In this document: positions 39,605 to 47,995 of the stretch, piece after piece
Position numbering within the stretch: the first letter of the stretch is position 1
Layout of the letters: each line of letters opens with the position of its first letter
Source of the DNA: JACQFK01 sp964619955
Lineage (GTDB): Bacteria; Planctomycetota; MHYJ01; JACPRB01
Assembly (NCBI GenBank): GCA_964619955.1
Contig: CAZUJF010000034.1
Location: forward strand, 1-59,971
Direction: 5' to 3'
Length of the DNA stretch: 59,971 bases
The notes under the pieces: model-generated
What the model was told of the DNA's origin: nothing
Database searches by the model: none
Seen by the model: only the letters and a program-made list of their open reading frames with translations
Program-made: the position numbers and the translations under genes

Positions 39605-40686
39605 CGCTCCTCATCGCCGTCCTGGGCCTGCTGTCCGGCGGGGAGCAGGAGGGCGTCCTCGTCCTGCGCGGGGCCCGCATCGTCACCCTGGGCGGGGCGG
39701 ATCACGAGAACGGTTCCGTGTGGATCGAAGGCGGGCGCGTGAAGAAGCTCGGCGGGTCCTTCGAAATCCCGCCGGGCGCCCGCGTCATCGACGTGCCGAA
39801 GGGGGCCTGGCTGCTCCCCGGATTCATCGACGCCCATTCCCATCTCGGAAGCGCCTTCGAGATCGAGGAATCCACCGAGGCGCTGACGCCCCAGGTCAAG
39901 GCGGTCGAGGCGTTCTCGAGCCGGCACCCCGACGTGCAGGCGGCGCTGGCTTCGGGGGTGACGCTCGTGGCCCTCGCTCCGGGCGAGGGGAACGTGCTGG
40001 GCGGCCGGATGGGGACGATGCGCCTCAACGGGGCGCGCTACGACCGCGCCCTCCACAAGGACGTCGTCGCGTACAAGCTCTCGATGGGCCCCGAGGCCTT
40101 CCGCCGGGACCGGGAGCCCACGACCCGCGCGGGCGCCGCCGCGCTGCTCCGGGCGGCCCTGCGGGAGAAAGACCTGTGCTCGCTGCCGCTCTTCGTGCAC
40201 GCTCCGGACCGCGCGGAGATCGGGAGCGTTCTGTCCCTTGCGCGCGAGCTGGAGCTTCACCCGGTGCTGCTCCATCCGGGATCCTCGAAAGGGTGTCTGG
40301 ACCTGATCGTCGACGCCCGGGTCCCGGTGGCCTTGCGCGCCTTGCAGCCCGGCGACAGCCGGGAGCGCTACGAGGCCCCCGGGCGTCTGGCGCGCGCGGG
40401 CGTGCGGGTGGCGTTCGTGAGCGACGCCCCGCGGGCCCCGGAAGCCGCGCTCAGGGTCAGCGCCGCGCTGGCGGTCCAGTACGGCATGCCCCGCGAAGCC
40501 GCCCTCCAGGCCCTGACCGGCGTTCCGGCCGGATTGCTGGGACTCGAGGCGGAGTTCGGGAAACTGGAGGCCGGGCGCGGGGCGGACCTCGTCGTCTGGA
40601 GCGGCGACCCCCTGTGTCTGTCGAGCGCGGTCGAGCTGGTGCTCATCGAGGGCGCGATCACGTACCGGCGGGGAGGGCGTCCATGA
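39601..40686 (+). CDS. amidohydrolase 2 of 8 (secreted, metal motif intact)
   Basis: The protein has 361 residues. A short hydrophobic N terminus (MTLLIAVLGLLSGGEQ) suggests export. The metal-binding pattern is present: GFIDAHSHLGS (His79, His81), His in LFVHAPDR, His in VLLHPGSS, and Asp in AFVSDAP. The barrel phrases ASGVTLVALAPGEGNVLGG and the C-terminal FGKLEAGRGADLVVWSGDPL follow the imidazolonepropionase-like group of amidohydrolases. It is one of only two genes of the operon likely to be catalytically competent. Coupled to both neighbours by ATGA. Confidence 0.87.
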   Translation: MTLLIAVLGLLSGGEQEGVLVLRGARIVTLGGADHENGSVWIEGGRVKKLGGSFEIPPGARVIDVPKGAWLLPGFIDAHSHLGSAFEIEESTEALTPQVKAVEAFSSRHPDVQAALASGVTLVALAPGEGNVLGGRMGTMRLNGARYDRALHKDVVAYKLSMGPEAFRRDREPTTRAGAAALLRAALREKDLCSLPLFVHAPDRAEIGSVLSLARELELHPVLLHPGSSKGCLDLIVDARVPVALRALQPGDSRERYEAPGRLARAGVRVAFVSDAPRAPEAALRVSAALAVQYGMPREAALQALTGVPAGLLGLEAEFGKLEAGRGADLVVWSGDPLCLSSAVELVLIEGAITYRRGGRP

Positions 40687-41810
40687 TCGTCCTCGCGCTG
40701 ATGCTGGGCCTCCTGCAGGCGGAGCCTCCGATCGCGCTCGCCGGGGCGAGGATCCTGGACGGAACCGGGCGGGTCTTCGACCCCGGCACGATCGTGATCC
40801 ATCAGGGGAGGATCCTCTCCGTGGAGGAGGGGCGGCGGATTCCCGAGGGCGCGCGCGTGGAGGATCTCGCGGGCCGCTGGGTGATCCCGGGCCTCGTCGA
40901 GGCGGCCGGGACGACGGGCGTGTCGGGGCCGTCCAACGAAGACAGCGCGGAGATCACGCCCGGTCTTCGCATCCTCGACGCCGTGGATCCGGGACATCCC
41001 GAGTTCCGGCATGCGCGGGAGCGCGGGGTGACGACGGTGTTCGTCGCCCCCGGGAACCGCAACGTCATCGGCGGCCTGGCGGCGCTGTTCAAGACCGGCG
41101 GTCGGGTGCTGGTCCCGGAGGCGGCGTTGAAGGCCGCGCTCGGGAGCGGCCCCTCCGCGGGAAACTTTCCGCCGAGGGGCGTTCCGGCGACGTTTTTCGC
41201 CCGTCGGCCGACGACCCGCATGGGCGTCGTCTGGGAGTTCCGGAAGGCGTTCGAGGACGCCCGGGAAGGGCGCGGCGCGGGCGGCGATCCGCTGACCCGC
41301 GTGCTCGAGGGAAGGCTGCCCCTGCGCATCGCGGCTTCGGAGGCGGCGGACGTGGAATCCGCGCTGGATCTGGCGCGGGAATTGAAGCTGAACATCGTGA
41401 TCGAGGAGGCGGGCGAGGCCTGGAGGCGGGCGGCCGAACTGGCGGCCGCGAAGGTGCCGGTGCTGCTCCGCCCCGCCCTCAGGGCCGGGGCCGGGGAGCC
41501 CCGCCTGGACGCCTTCGTCGTGCTGCTGCGGGCGGGCGTGACGACGGGCCTGCTTCCCGCCGACGGTTCCGATCTCCGGATCACCGCCGCGATGACGATG
41601 AAACACGGGGCGAGCCGGGACGAAGCCCTCAAGGCGGTCACGCTCGTGCCCGCCGGGATCCTCGGACTGGGCGCCCGCATCGGCAGTCTCGAGGCGGGCA
41701 AGGACGCGGACCTTGCGGTCTGCTCCGGGGACCCTTTCGACCCGACGGTGAGCGTGGAGCGTGTCATGATCGACGGAGTCTGGGTGGCCGGGAAGGGGAA
41801 GATCCGATGA
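40683..41810 (+). CDS. amidohydrolase-like protein 3 of 8 (HxH lost)
   Basis: The protein has 375 residues with a signal-like N terminus (MIVLALMLGLLQAEPP). It keeps IALAGARILDGTGRVFDPGTIVIHQGRI, RGVTTVFVAPGNRNVIGG and IGSLEAGKDADLAVCSGDPFDPTVSVERVMIDG, but the metal motif is replaced (GLVEAAGTTGV) and the later His positions are gone (LRIAASEAADV, LLPADGSD). A degenerate, probably non-hydrolytic paralogue. ATGA overlaps on both sides. Confidence 0.84.
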   Translation: MIVLALMLGLLQAEPPIALAGARILDGTGRVFDPGTIVIHQGRILSVEEGRRIPEGARVEDLAGRWVIPGLVEAAGTTGVSGPSNEDSAEITPGLRILDAVDPGHPEFRHARERGVTTVFVAPGNRNVIGGLAALFKTGGRVLVPEAALKAALGSGPSAGNFPPRGVPATFFARRPTTRMGVVWEFRKAFEDAREGRGAGGDPLTRVLEGRLPLRIAASEAADVESALDLARELKLNIVIEEAGEAWRRAAELAAAKVPVLLRPALRAGAGEPRLDAFVVLLRAGVTTGLLPADGSDLRITAAMTMKHGASRDEALKAVTLVPAGILGLGARIGSLEAGKDADLAVCSGDPFDPTVSVERVMIDGVWVAGKGKIR

Positions 41811-43000
41811 CGACGGCACTCCTGCTGCTGCTGGCGCTGCTTCCCGTCCAGGCGGGAGAGGACGCCCCGCTCGTGATCAAGGGCGCCCGTCTCATCCCCG
41901 TCAGCGGCCCGGATCTCGAGACGGGCACGCTCGTCCTTCGACGGGGCAAGATCGAGGCGCTGGGCCGGGACGTCGAGGTTCCCTGGGATGCGCGGGTGAT
42001 CGACGGCGCGAAGAAGGTCGTGATGCCGGGCTTCGTCGAGGCCCACAGCTTCAGGGGCCTGGACCGGCCCAACGAGCGGATCCCCAGCGTCCCCTTCGTC
42101 TCGACCTTCGACGCCATCAATCCGGTGGACCCCGCCTTCCAGGAGGCGCTGCGGCAGGGGATCACCACGCTGGGCATCCATCCGGGGAACGAAACGCTGA
42201 TCGGCGGACAGAGCTGCGTGGTGCGGCCCGTGGGCGTGACGACGGAGTCGATGATCGTCGCGCGCAACGTGGCGCTCAAGATTTCGCTCAAGCCGCGTCC
42301 CGGCATGAGCCGGATGGCGCACATGGCGGCGCTGCGGCGCGAATGGCGGGAGGCGGCCGAGGCGGCGAAGGCCGCGGCGGACAAGAAGGACGCGGAGCCG
42401 GACCCCCGGCGCGAGCCGCTCTTCCGGGCCCTCAAGGGGCAGCTTCCGGTCTTCATCTACTGCCCGACGGCCTCCGACACCCACCGCGCCCTGGACCTGG
42501 CCGCCGCGCACGGGCTCAAGGCCAGACTGGTGCTCGGACGGGACGGCTGGCGCGCGGCCGAGGAGCTTGCCCGCCGGAACGTCGACGTGGTCCTGGACCC
42601 GACCCTCGAATACTGGGAGAGCGACGAGGAGCGTCATGAGGAGGTCCTGAGGGAGGGCGTGAAACCCCTGGTGCGCCCGGGGATCAAGATCGCCCTGCAG
42701 ACAGACGGCTCCGTCTTCGGCAGCAGCCAGCTGTGGCACCAGGCGGCGCTGGCCGTCCGCCAGGGCGTGCCCCGCGAGAGCGCCCTGAAGGCGGCGACGC
42801 TGTGGCCCGCGGAAATGCTCGGTCTCGGCGCGCGACTGGGCTCGCTCGAGAAAGGCAAGGATGCGACCGTCCTGCTGCTCAGCGGGGATCCGCTCGACGC
42901 CCAGACCTGGGTGGACGTGGTGATCATCGACGGACGGGTGGTTTACGAACGCGCCAAGGACGAGCGTCTGAAGCGCCTGTTCGGAGGAAAGGGACGTTGA
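41807..43000 (+). CDS. amidohydrolase-like protein 4 of 8 (HxH reduced to HxF)
   Basis: The protein has 397 residues with a signal peptide (MTTALLLLLALLPVQAGED). The motif reads GFVEAHSFRGL, so only the first His is kept. Other ligand strands are changed (VFIYCPTASD, RLVLGRDG), while Asp is present in IALQTDGSV. GITTLGIHPGNETLIGGQ and LGSLEKGKDATVLLLSGDPLDAQTWVDVVIIDG are family features. An Ala/Lys/Asp-rich helical insertion lies at about 180-205. Its stop overlaps the next start (TGATG). Confidence 0.84.
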   Translation: MTTALLLLLALLPVQAGEDAPLVIKGARLIPVSGPDLETGTLVLRRGKIEALGRDVEVPWDARVIDGAKKVVMPGFVEAHSFRGLDRPNERIPSVPFVSTFDAINPVDPAFQEALRQGITTLGIHPGNETLIGGQSCVVRPVGVTTESMIVARNVALKISLKPRPGMSRMAHMAALRREWREAAEAAKAAADKKDAEPDPRREPLFRALKGQLPVFIYCPTASDTHRALDLAAAHGLKARLVLGRDGWRAAEELARRNVDVVLDPTLEYWESDEERHEEVLREGVKPLVRPGIKIALQTDGSVFGSSQLWHQAALAVRQGVPRESALKAATLWPAEMLGLGARLGSLEKGKDATVLLLSGDPLDAQTWVDVVIIDGRVVYERAKDERLKRLFGGKGR

Positions 43001-45672
43001 TGAGACGCTTCGGCGGCCTGGTCCTGCTCGCCCTGCTCGCGGCGGCGTCGGCGCCGCGGGCCCTCACGGTGGTCCGCACCGGACGGATCCATACCGGAAC
43101 GGGCGAGGTCCTCGAGCGCGGCATGATCGTGATCGAGGACGGGCGCATCGTGGCGCTGCGTCCCTACGGGGAGATCCCCGCCGGGGCGACGCTGATCGAG
43201 GCCGAGGGGGAGACGGTGATCCCCGGCCTGATCGACGCGTTCACGGCGCTGGCGGACGACGGAAGGGACGCGGATGAAACCGTGGCCCCGGAGATCCTCG
43301 CGATCGACGGGTTCGATTTCTACACGCCGGCCTGGCGGCTGCTCGCGGGCGGAGTGACGACGGTCGGCCTCTCCCCCGGATCCCGCCGGCTCGTGTCGGG
43401 CCAGGGGGCGGTGGTCAAGACGGCCGGGCGCCTCCCCGAGGCGAGGGTGCTGCGGGAGCGGTCGGGCCTCCGGGTGACGCTGGGGGAGACGCCGAAAAAC
43501 CCGCCGTCGCTGTACTCGCCCCCGATCCCGGCCTCCGCGGAGCATCCGATCAAGCCGGTGCGGCGGCAGTACCCCTCGTCGCGGATGGGCGAATTCGCCG
43601 CCCTGCGGGCCTCGGCCGCCGCCCTGCGCGCGCTCAAGCAACCCCTCTATATCCAGGCGCACGGCGAGGACGATCTCGTCAAGGCGGCCCTCTTCGCCCA
43701 GGAGGTCGGGCTGCCGCTGGTGCTGGTGGATGCCGAGGAGGCGCCCCGGGTGGCGGAGTTCCTGGCGCAACGCAAGATTCCCGTGATCCTGAATTCCGGG
43801 GCCGTCCCGGGGCGGCGCGACCTCGACGACGAGACGCGTCCGGGACTGTTCCCCGCAGGGGCCCCGGAGGGGGCGGCGGTCCTGGTGAAGGCGGGCGTCG
43901 CGGTGGCGCTGCAGGCCGCCCGCGACGGGGACCTGAGGGACCTGCTGTTCGTGGCCGCGGCGGCCGTGCGGCACGGGCTGTCCGAGCAGGAGGCGCTCGC
44001 CGCCGTCACGAGGGTGCCCGCCGAGATCCTGGGGATCTCCGATCGCGTGGGAAGCCTGCGTCCGGGGCGGGATGCGGACCTCGTCTTCCTCAGCGCGGAT
44101 CCGTTCGCCCCGCACACGGAGGTTCGCCGGGTCATGATCGGCGGCGACTTCGTCTTCCAGCGCAAGGCGTCGGACATCCAGACCTTCCGCAGCCTGCGCG
44201 ATGCGGGCCGGCGTTCCAAGCCGGTGATCGCGATCCGCGGAGGGCGGGCCGTCACGGTCACGCAGGGGCCCGTCGTCGACGGGCTGATCCTGGTCGAGGA
44301 CGGCCGCATCAGCTACGTGGGGCGCGACCGCCCGCTGCCCCCGGGCGCGACGCTCATCGAGGCCGCGGGGATGACGATCGTGCCGGGCTTCATCGATGCG
44401 GCATCCCATCTCGGCTTCCACGTCGAGGAGACGGAACTGGCGCGGCAGCGCCCCCGGATCTCGGCGGTTCCCGGCTCGGCGCCGGTGCCGCCGTCGCGCT
44501 GGATCGATGCGGCGGATCCCGTCTTCGCCGCGGCCGCGGCGGCGGGGGTGACGGCGATCCTGCTGAGTCCCGAGAACGACGGGCCCTGCAGCCTGCTCAA
44601 GCTTTCGAAGGACAAGGTCACGGTCCTGCGGGAAACGGCGGCGCTCAAGTTCAGCGCGAAGGGCGGCGCGGCGGGGACGCAGGCCCTCCGGGACGCGGTG
44701 AAGCGGGGTCGCAAGTACGTGGACGACGCGGACGCCTACGAACGCGCGAAGCGGGAGGCCGCCGCGGTCAAGCCTCCGGAGCGCGCCGCGGACGCCGTCA
44801 GCGGAACCTGGAAGGGGACCGTGGACGGCGGCGAAGGGGGGCGTCAGGAGTTCGTCGCGGAACTCAAGCTGGAGACGGGCCGGGTCAAGGGCACGATCCA
44901 GGGCCCGTTCACGGCCGGGAAGGCCGAAGCCCTGGAGGGCGTCTTCGAGCAGAACGAACTGAAGCTCAGCGGCAGCTCGGCGGGGCAGCCCTTCGAGGTG
45001 CTGGCCAAACTCCTGGGACCGGATCATGTGAAAGGCTTCTGGAAACGCGGGGAGTTCAAGGGCGTGCTCGAGGCGCGCCGGGAGCCTCCGCCCGCGGCGA
45101 AAGCGGCGGCGCCGCCCAAGGAGCCGGTCCGGGACGAGTCGCTGGAACCGTTCCGGCAGCTCTTCCTGAAGGAGATCCCGGCGCTGGTGGTGGCGCGCGA
45201 CGTGCCCGCGCTGGACGCCGCGGTGAAGGTGTTCCGCCAGGACTTCGACCTGGATCTGATCGTGACGGGGGCGGAGGAGTCGCTTCCCGCCGCCGGAGGG
45301 GTGAGGGACCGGATCAGCGGCGTGGTGCTGGGGCCCGAGTTCCTGAAGGAGGAGCACGGGGCGCGGGTGAACGTGCCGGAGGCGCTGGCGGCGCAGGGGA
45401 TGCTCCTGGCCTTCGGCTCCGGCGGGGTGAGCGCGACGCGGCGGCTCCCCCTGACGGCGGCCTTCGCCGTCCGCCAGGGCATGGACCCCTTCGACGTCCT
45501 GAAGGCGCTGACGGTCGGTCCGTCGCGCCTGCTGAGGATGGAGGCGCGCCTGGGATCGATCGAGCGCGGCCGGGACGCCGATCTCGTGTTCTGGACGGGC
45601 GACCCCTTCTCCCCGACCAGCCGGGTGCGCCGGGTGATGATCGACGGCAAGACGGTCTTCGAGGCCAGATGA
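43000..45672 (+). CDS. double amidohydrolase-like protein 5 of 8 with inserted beta-domain
   Basis: The protein has 890 residues and contains two complete amidohydrolase-like units in tandem. Unit 1 (about 20-400) has GLIDAFTALAD in place of HxH. Unit 2 (about 405-890) has GFIDAASHLGF, keeping only the second His. Within unit 2, residues about 601-696 form an inserted beta-rich domain (SGTWKGTVDGG, FVAELKLETGRVKGTI, LEGVFEQNELKLSG) that looks lipocalin- or fatty-acid-binding-like. A signal peptide is present (MRRFGGLVLLALLAAASAPRA). Both C-terminal signatures are kept (VGSLRPGRDADLVFLSADPF and LGSIERGRDADLVFWTGDPF). Probably non-catalytic. Coupled to gene 6 by ATGA. Confidence 0.86.
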   Translation: MRRFGGLVLLALLAAASAPRALTVVRTGRIHTGTGEVLERGMIVIEDGRIVALRPYGEIPAGATLIEAEGETVIPGLIDAFTALADDGRDADETVAPEILAIDGFDFYTPAWRLLAGGVTTVGLSPGSRRLVSGQGAVVKTAGRLPEARVLRERSGLRVTLGETPKNPPSLYSPPIPASAEHPIKPVRRQYPSSRMGEFAALRASAAALRALKQPLYIQAHGEDDLVKAALFAQEVGLPLVLVDAEEAPRVAEFLAQRKIPVILNSGAVPGRRDLDDETRPGLFPAGAPEGAAVLVKAGVAVALQAARDGDLRDLLFVAAAAVRHGLSEQEALAAVTRVPAEILGISDRVGSLRPGRDADLVFLSADPFAPHTEVRRVMIGGDFVFQRKASDIQTFRSLRDAGRRSKPVIAIRGGRAVTVTQGPVVDGLILVEDGRISYVGRDRPLPPGATLIEAAGMTIVPGFIDAASHLGFHVEETELARQRPRISAVPGSAPVPPSRWIDAADPVFAAAAAAGVTAILLSPENDGPCSLLKLSKDKVTVLRETAALKFSAKGGAAGTQALRDAVKRGRKYVDDADAYERAKREAAAVKPPERAADAVSGTWKGTVDGGEGGRQEFVAELKLETGRVKGTIQGPFTAGKAEALEGVFEQNELKLSGSSAGQPFEVLAKLLGPDHVKGFWKRGEFKGVLEARREPPPAAKAAAPPKEPVRDESLEPFRQLFLKEIPALVVARDVPALDAAVKVFRQDFDLDLIVTGAEESLPAAGGVRDRISGVVLGPEFLKEEHGARVNVPEALAAQGMLLAFGSGGVSATRRLPLTAAFAVRQGMDPFDVLKALTVGPSRLLRMEARLGSIERGRDADLVFWTGDPFSPTSRVRRVMIDGKTVFEAR

Positions 45673-46910
45673 ATCCGCTCGTGCTCGCGTCCTGGATGCT
45701 CGCCGCCGGGATTCCTCCGCAGGAAGCCCCGAGGGTCGTCGCCGTCCGCGCCGGGAAGATCTTCACGGCGGCGGCGGACAAACCGGAGCGGGCCGTGGTC
45801 CTGGTGGAGAACGGCAGGATCCGCTCGGTCGGCGAGGCGGAGATCCCCGCCGGGGCGGAGGTCCTGGACTTCCCGACGGCGTGGATCACGCCGGGCCTGA
45901 TCGACCTGCACTGCCACATCGGCGGCACGCTGCGCGACATCAACGAGATGGTCCATCCGGCGAATCCGGAATTGAGCACGCGGGCGACCATCGATCCGGA
46001 CAGCGAACTGCTGAAGGACGCGGTGGCGGGGGGCGTGACGACGGTGCTGTACATCCCCGGGAGCGGGACGAATCTCTCCGGGTTCGGCACGCTGATGCAT
46101 ACGGCGGGCGGCCGGACCATCGAGGACCTGATCGTGCGTTTTCCCGGCGCGATGAAGGTCGCGCAGGCGTGGAATCCCGAACGGGGAGGCGGGGATCTGG
46201 GGCAGTCCCGCATGGGCATGTGGTGGGGGCTCCGCCGCGTGCTTCAGGAGGCGAAGGTCTACCACGAGGCGAAGTCCGCGAACGAGGCGGGGGGATCCCG
46301 GCCGGCGCCGCGTCCGCGTCCGGATCTCGAACTCATGCGCGGGCTTTTCCAGAAGAAATGGCCCGTGATCATCCACACGGCGGATGCGCGGGACGTGATG
46401 GGGACCGTGCGGATGTTCCACGACGAATTCGGCCTGCCCTGCATCGTCTCCCACGGGGAGTTCGGGGGCTACAAGGCGGCGGCCGAGATCGCGAAGCGCG
46501 GGCTGCCGGCGAACATCGGGCCGCGCCAGTACGACTGGACGATCATGGTCTACGAGGGGCGCTGCGACGGCATCGCGGCGAAGTACTTCGAGGCCGGGGT
46601 CGAGCGCCTCTCCCTCAACACGGATTCGCCCGTGGTTTCGGAGGAGGAGCTGATCGTCCAGGCCGCGATGGCGGTGCGTCTCGGGCTGCCGGAGGAGACG
46701 GCCCTGAGGGGGGTCACGATCGAGCCCGCCAAGGCGGTCCTGATCTCGGATCGCAAGGGCTCGCTGGAGCCGGGCAAGGACGCGGATCTCGTGATCTGGA
46801 GCGGCAATCCGCTGGACGTCCGGAACCGCCCGCTGCTGACGATGATCCGCGGCAAGGTGGTTTACGACGAGCGCCAGGGCCGCCGGGTGACCTTCGGGGG
46901 TGGCTGGTGA
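45669..46910 (+). CDS. amidohydrolase 6 of 8 (secreted, metal motif intact)
   Basis: The protein has 413 residues with a signal-like start (MNPLVLASWMLAAGIPPQEA). All ligands are visible: GLIDLHCHIGG (His81, His83), His in VIIHTADARD, His in CIVSHGEFGG and Asp in SLNTDSPVVS. GGVTTVLYIPGSGTNLSG and RKGSLEPGKDADLVIWSGNPLD complete the imidazolonepropionase-like pattern. A Trp-rich segment (QSRMGMWWGLRRVLQEAKVYHE) is unlike the other members. With gene 2 it is the likely active enzyme of the operon. Next gene begins at GTGA overlapping its stop. Confidence 0.88.
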   Translation: MNPLVLASWMLAAGIPPQEAPRVVAVRAGKIFTAAADKPERAVVLVENGRIRSVGEAEIPAGAEVLDFPTAWITPGLIDLHCHIGGTLRDINEMVHPANPELSTRATIDPDSELLKDAVAGGVTTVLYIPGSGTNLSGFGTLMHTAGGRTIEDLIVRFPGAMKVAQAWNPERGGGDLGQSRMGMWWGLRRVLQEAKVYHEAKSANEAGGSRPAPRPRPDLELMRGLFQKKWPVIIHTADARDVMGTVRMFHDEFGLPCIVSHGEFGGYKAAAEIAKRGLPANIGPRQYDWTIMVYEGRCDGIAAKYFEAGVERLSLNTDSPVVSEEELIVQAAMAVRLGLPEETALRGVTIEPAKAVLISDRKGSLEPGKDADLVIWSGNPLDVRNRPLLTMIRGKVVYDERQGRRVTFGGGW

Positions 46911-47995
46911 GCCTGCTGCTCGCGTGGCTGCTGCTGGGGGCGGACGAAACCGCCATCGTGAACGCCCGAATCCTCACGGTGACCCGCGGGGAGATCCCGA
47001 AGGGGACCCTGCTGATCCGCGACGGCAAGATCGCGGAGCTGGGGCCGGACGTGAAGGTGCCGGCGGGGGCGACGCTGATCGATGCGGCGGGGAAGACGCT
47101 GTTTCCCGGGATGCTGCACCCGTTGTCGCGGCTCGGCACGTCGGGATCCGGCGGCGCGGGGGCTCCGCAGCACCAGGCGGCCGACGAGATCCATCCCGAC
47201 TCGGAAGCCCTGGAAGCGGCGGCGCGGAGCGGGGTGACGTCGTTCGCGGTGCAGACGGCCGCGACGGCGTGGTCCGGCCAGGCGGCGCTGCTGAAGCCCA
47301 CGGGGGGCACGCGGGAGTCGCTGCTGCTGGAGCCGGGGCTGTTGCTGCGCTTCGGGATGCAGGCGTCCACGTCGACGAAAGACGCGTTCAAGCAGGCGCT
47401 GGAGGCGGCCCGGAAGGCGGGCGCGGACGACAAGAAGAAGCCCGAGGAGCGGGACGCGGTCCTGATCAAGGTGCTCAAGGGGGAGCTGCCGCTGCTGGTC
47501 GAGGTCGGGGGCCCCGGGGAGCTGCTGCATTTCTGGAGGCTGCTGGAAGGGATCCCGGAAGCGGGAAAGCTGCGCCTCGTGTACGCCGGTCCGCCGGAGT
47601 TGTGGAAGCTGGCGGCGGAGCTGGGATCGCGGAAGGCGCGGGTGATCCTGCGTCCGCTGACGGGGCAGATCGTCTACACGAGGGACCGCGTGAACACCGC
47701 GGGGGAGCTGCACCGGGCGGGCGTCCAGGTGGCGTTCGCGCCGCTGGGGGACGGGGTGGATGCTCTGGAAGGCCACCGCTTCCGGGTGGCGGAGCTGGTG
47801 AAGCTGGGTTTTCCCCGGGAGGAGGCGCTGCGCGCGCTGACGATCCTTCCGGCGCAGTTCCTGGGGATCGAGTCGCGGGTCGGGTCCCTGGAAGCGGGGA
47901 AGGATGCGGATCTGGCGCTCTACGACCGGGATCCGCTGGACGTGCCGTCGAGACCGGTCTGGGTGATGATCCAGGGACGGAAGGTGGATCGATGA
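46907..47995 (+). CDS. amidohydrolase-like protein 7 of 8 (HxH lost)
   Basis: The protein has 362 residues from a GTG that overlaps the previous stop. The N terminus is hydrophobic (VSLLLAWLLLGADE). GMLHPLSRLGT stands where HxH is expected; the later His strands are gone (LPLLVEVGGPG, RLVYAGPPE). The composite domain (IVNARILTVTRGEIPKGTLLIRDGKI) and VGSLEAGKDADLALYDRDPLDVPSRPVWVMIQG are kept. Degenerate paralogue with a short Lys-rich insertion (ADDKKKPEERD). Confidence 0.83.
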   Translation: MSLLLAWLLLGADETAIVNARILTVTRGEIPKGTLLIRDGKIAELGPDVKVPAGATLIDAAGKTLFPGMLHPLSRLGTSGSGGAGAPQHQAADEIHPDSEALEAAARSGVTSFAVQTAATAWSGQAALLKPTGGTRESLLLEPGLLLRFGMQASTSTKDAFKQALEAARKAGADDKKKPEERDAVLIKVLKGELPLLVEVGGPGELLHFWRLLEGIPEAGKLRLVYAGPPELWKLAAELGSRKARVILRPLTGQIVYTRDRVNTAGELHRAGVQVAFAPLGDGVDALEGHRFRVAELVKLGFPREEALRALTILPAQFLGIESRVGSLEAGKDADLALYDRDPLDVPSRPVWVMIQGRKVDR

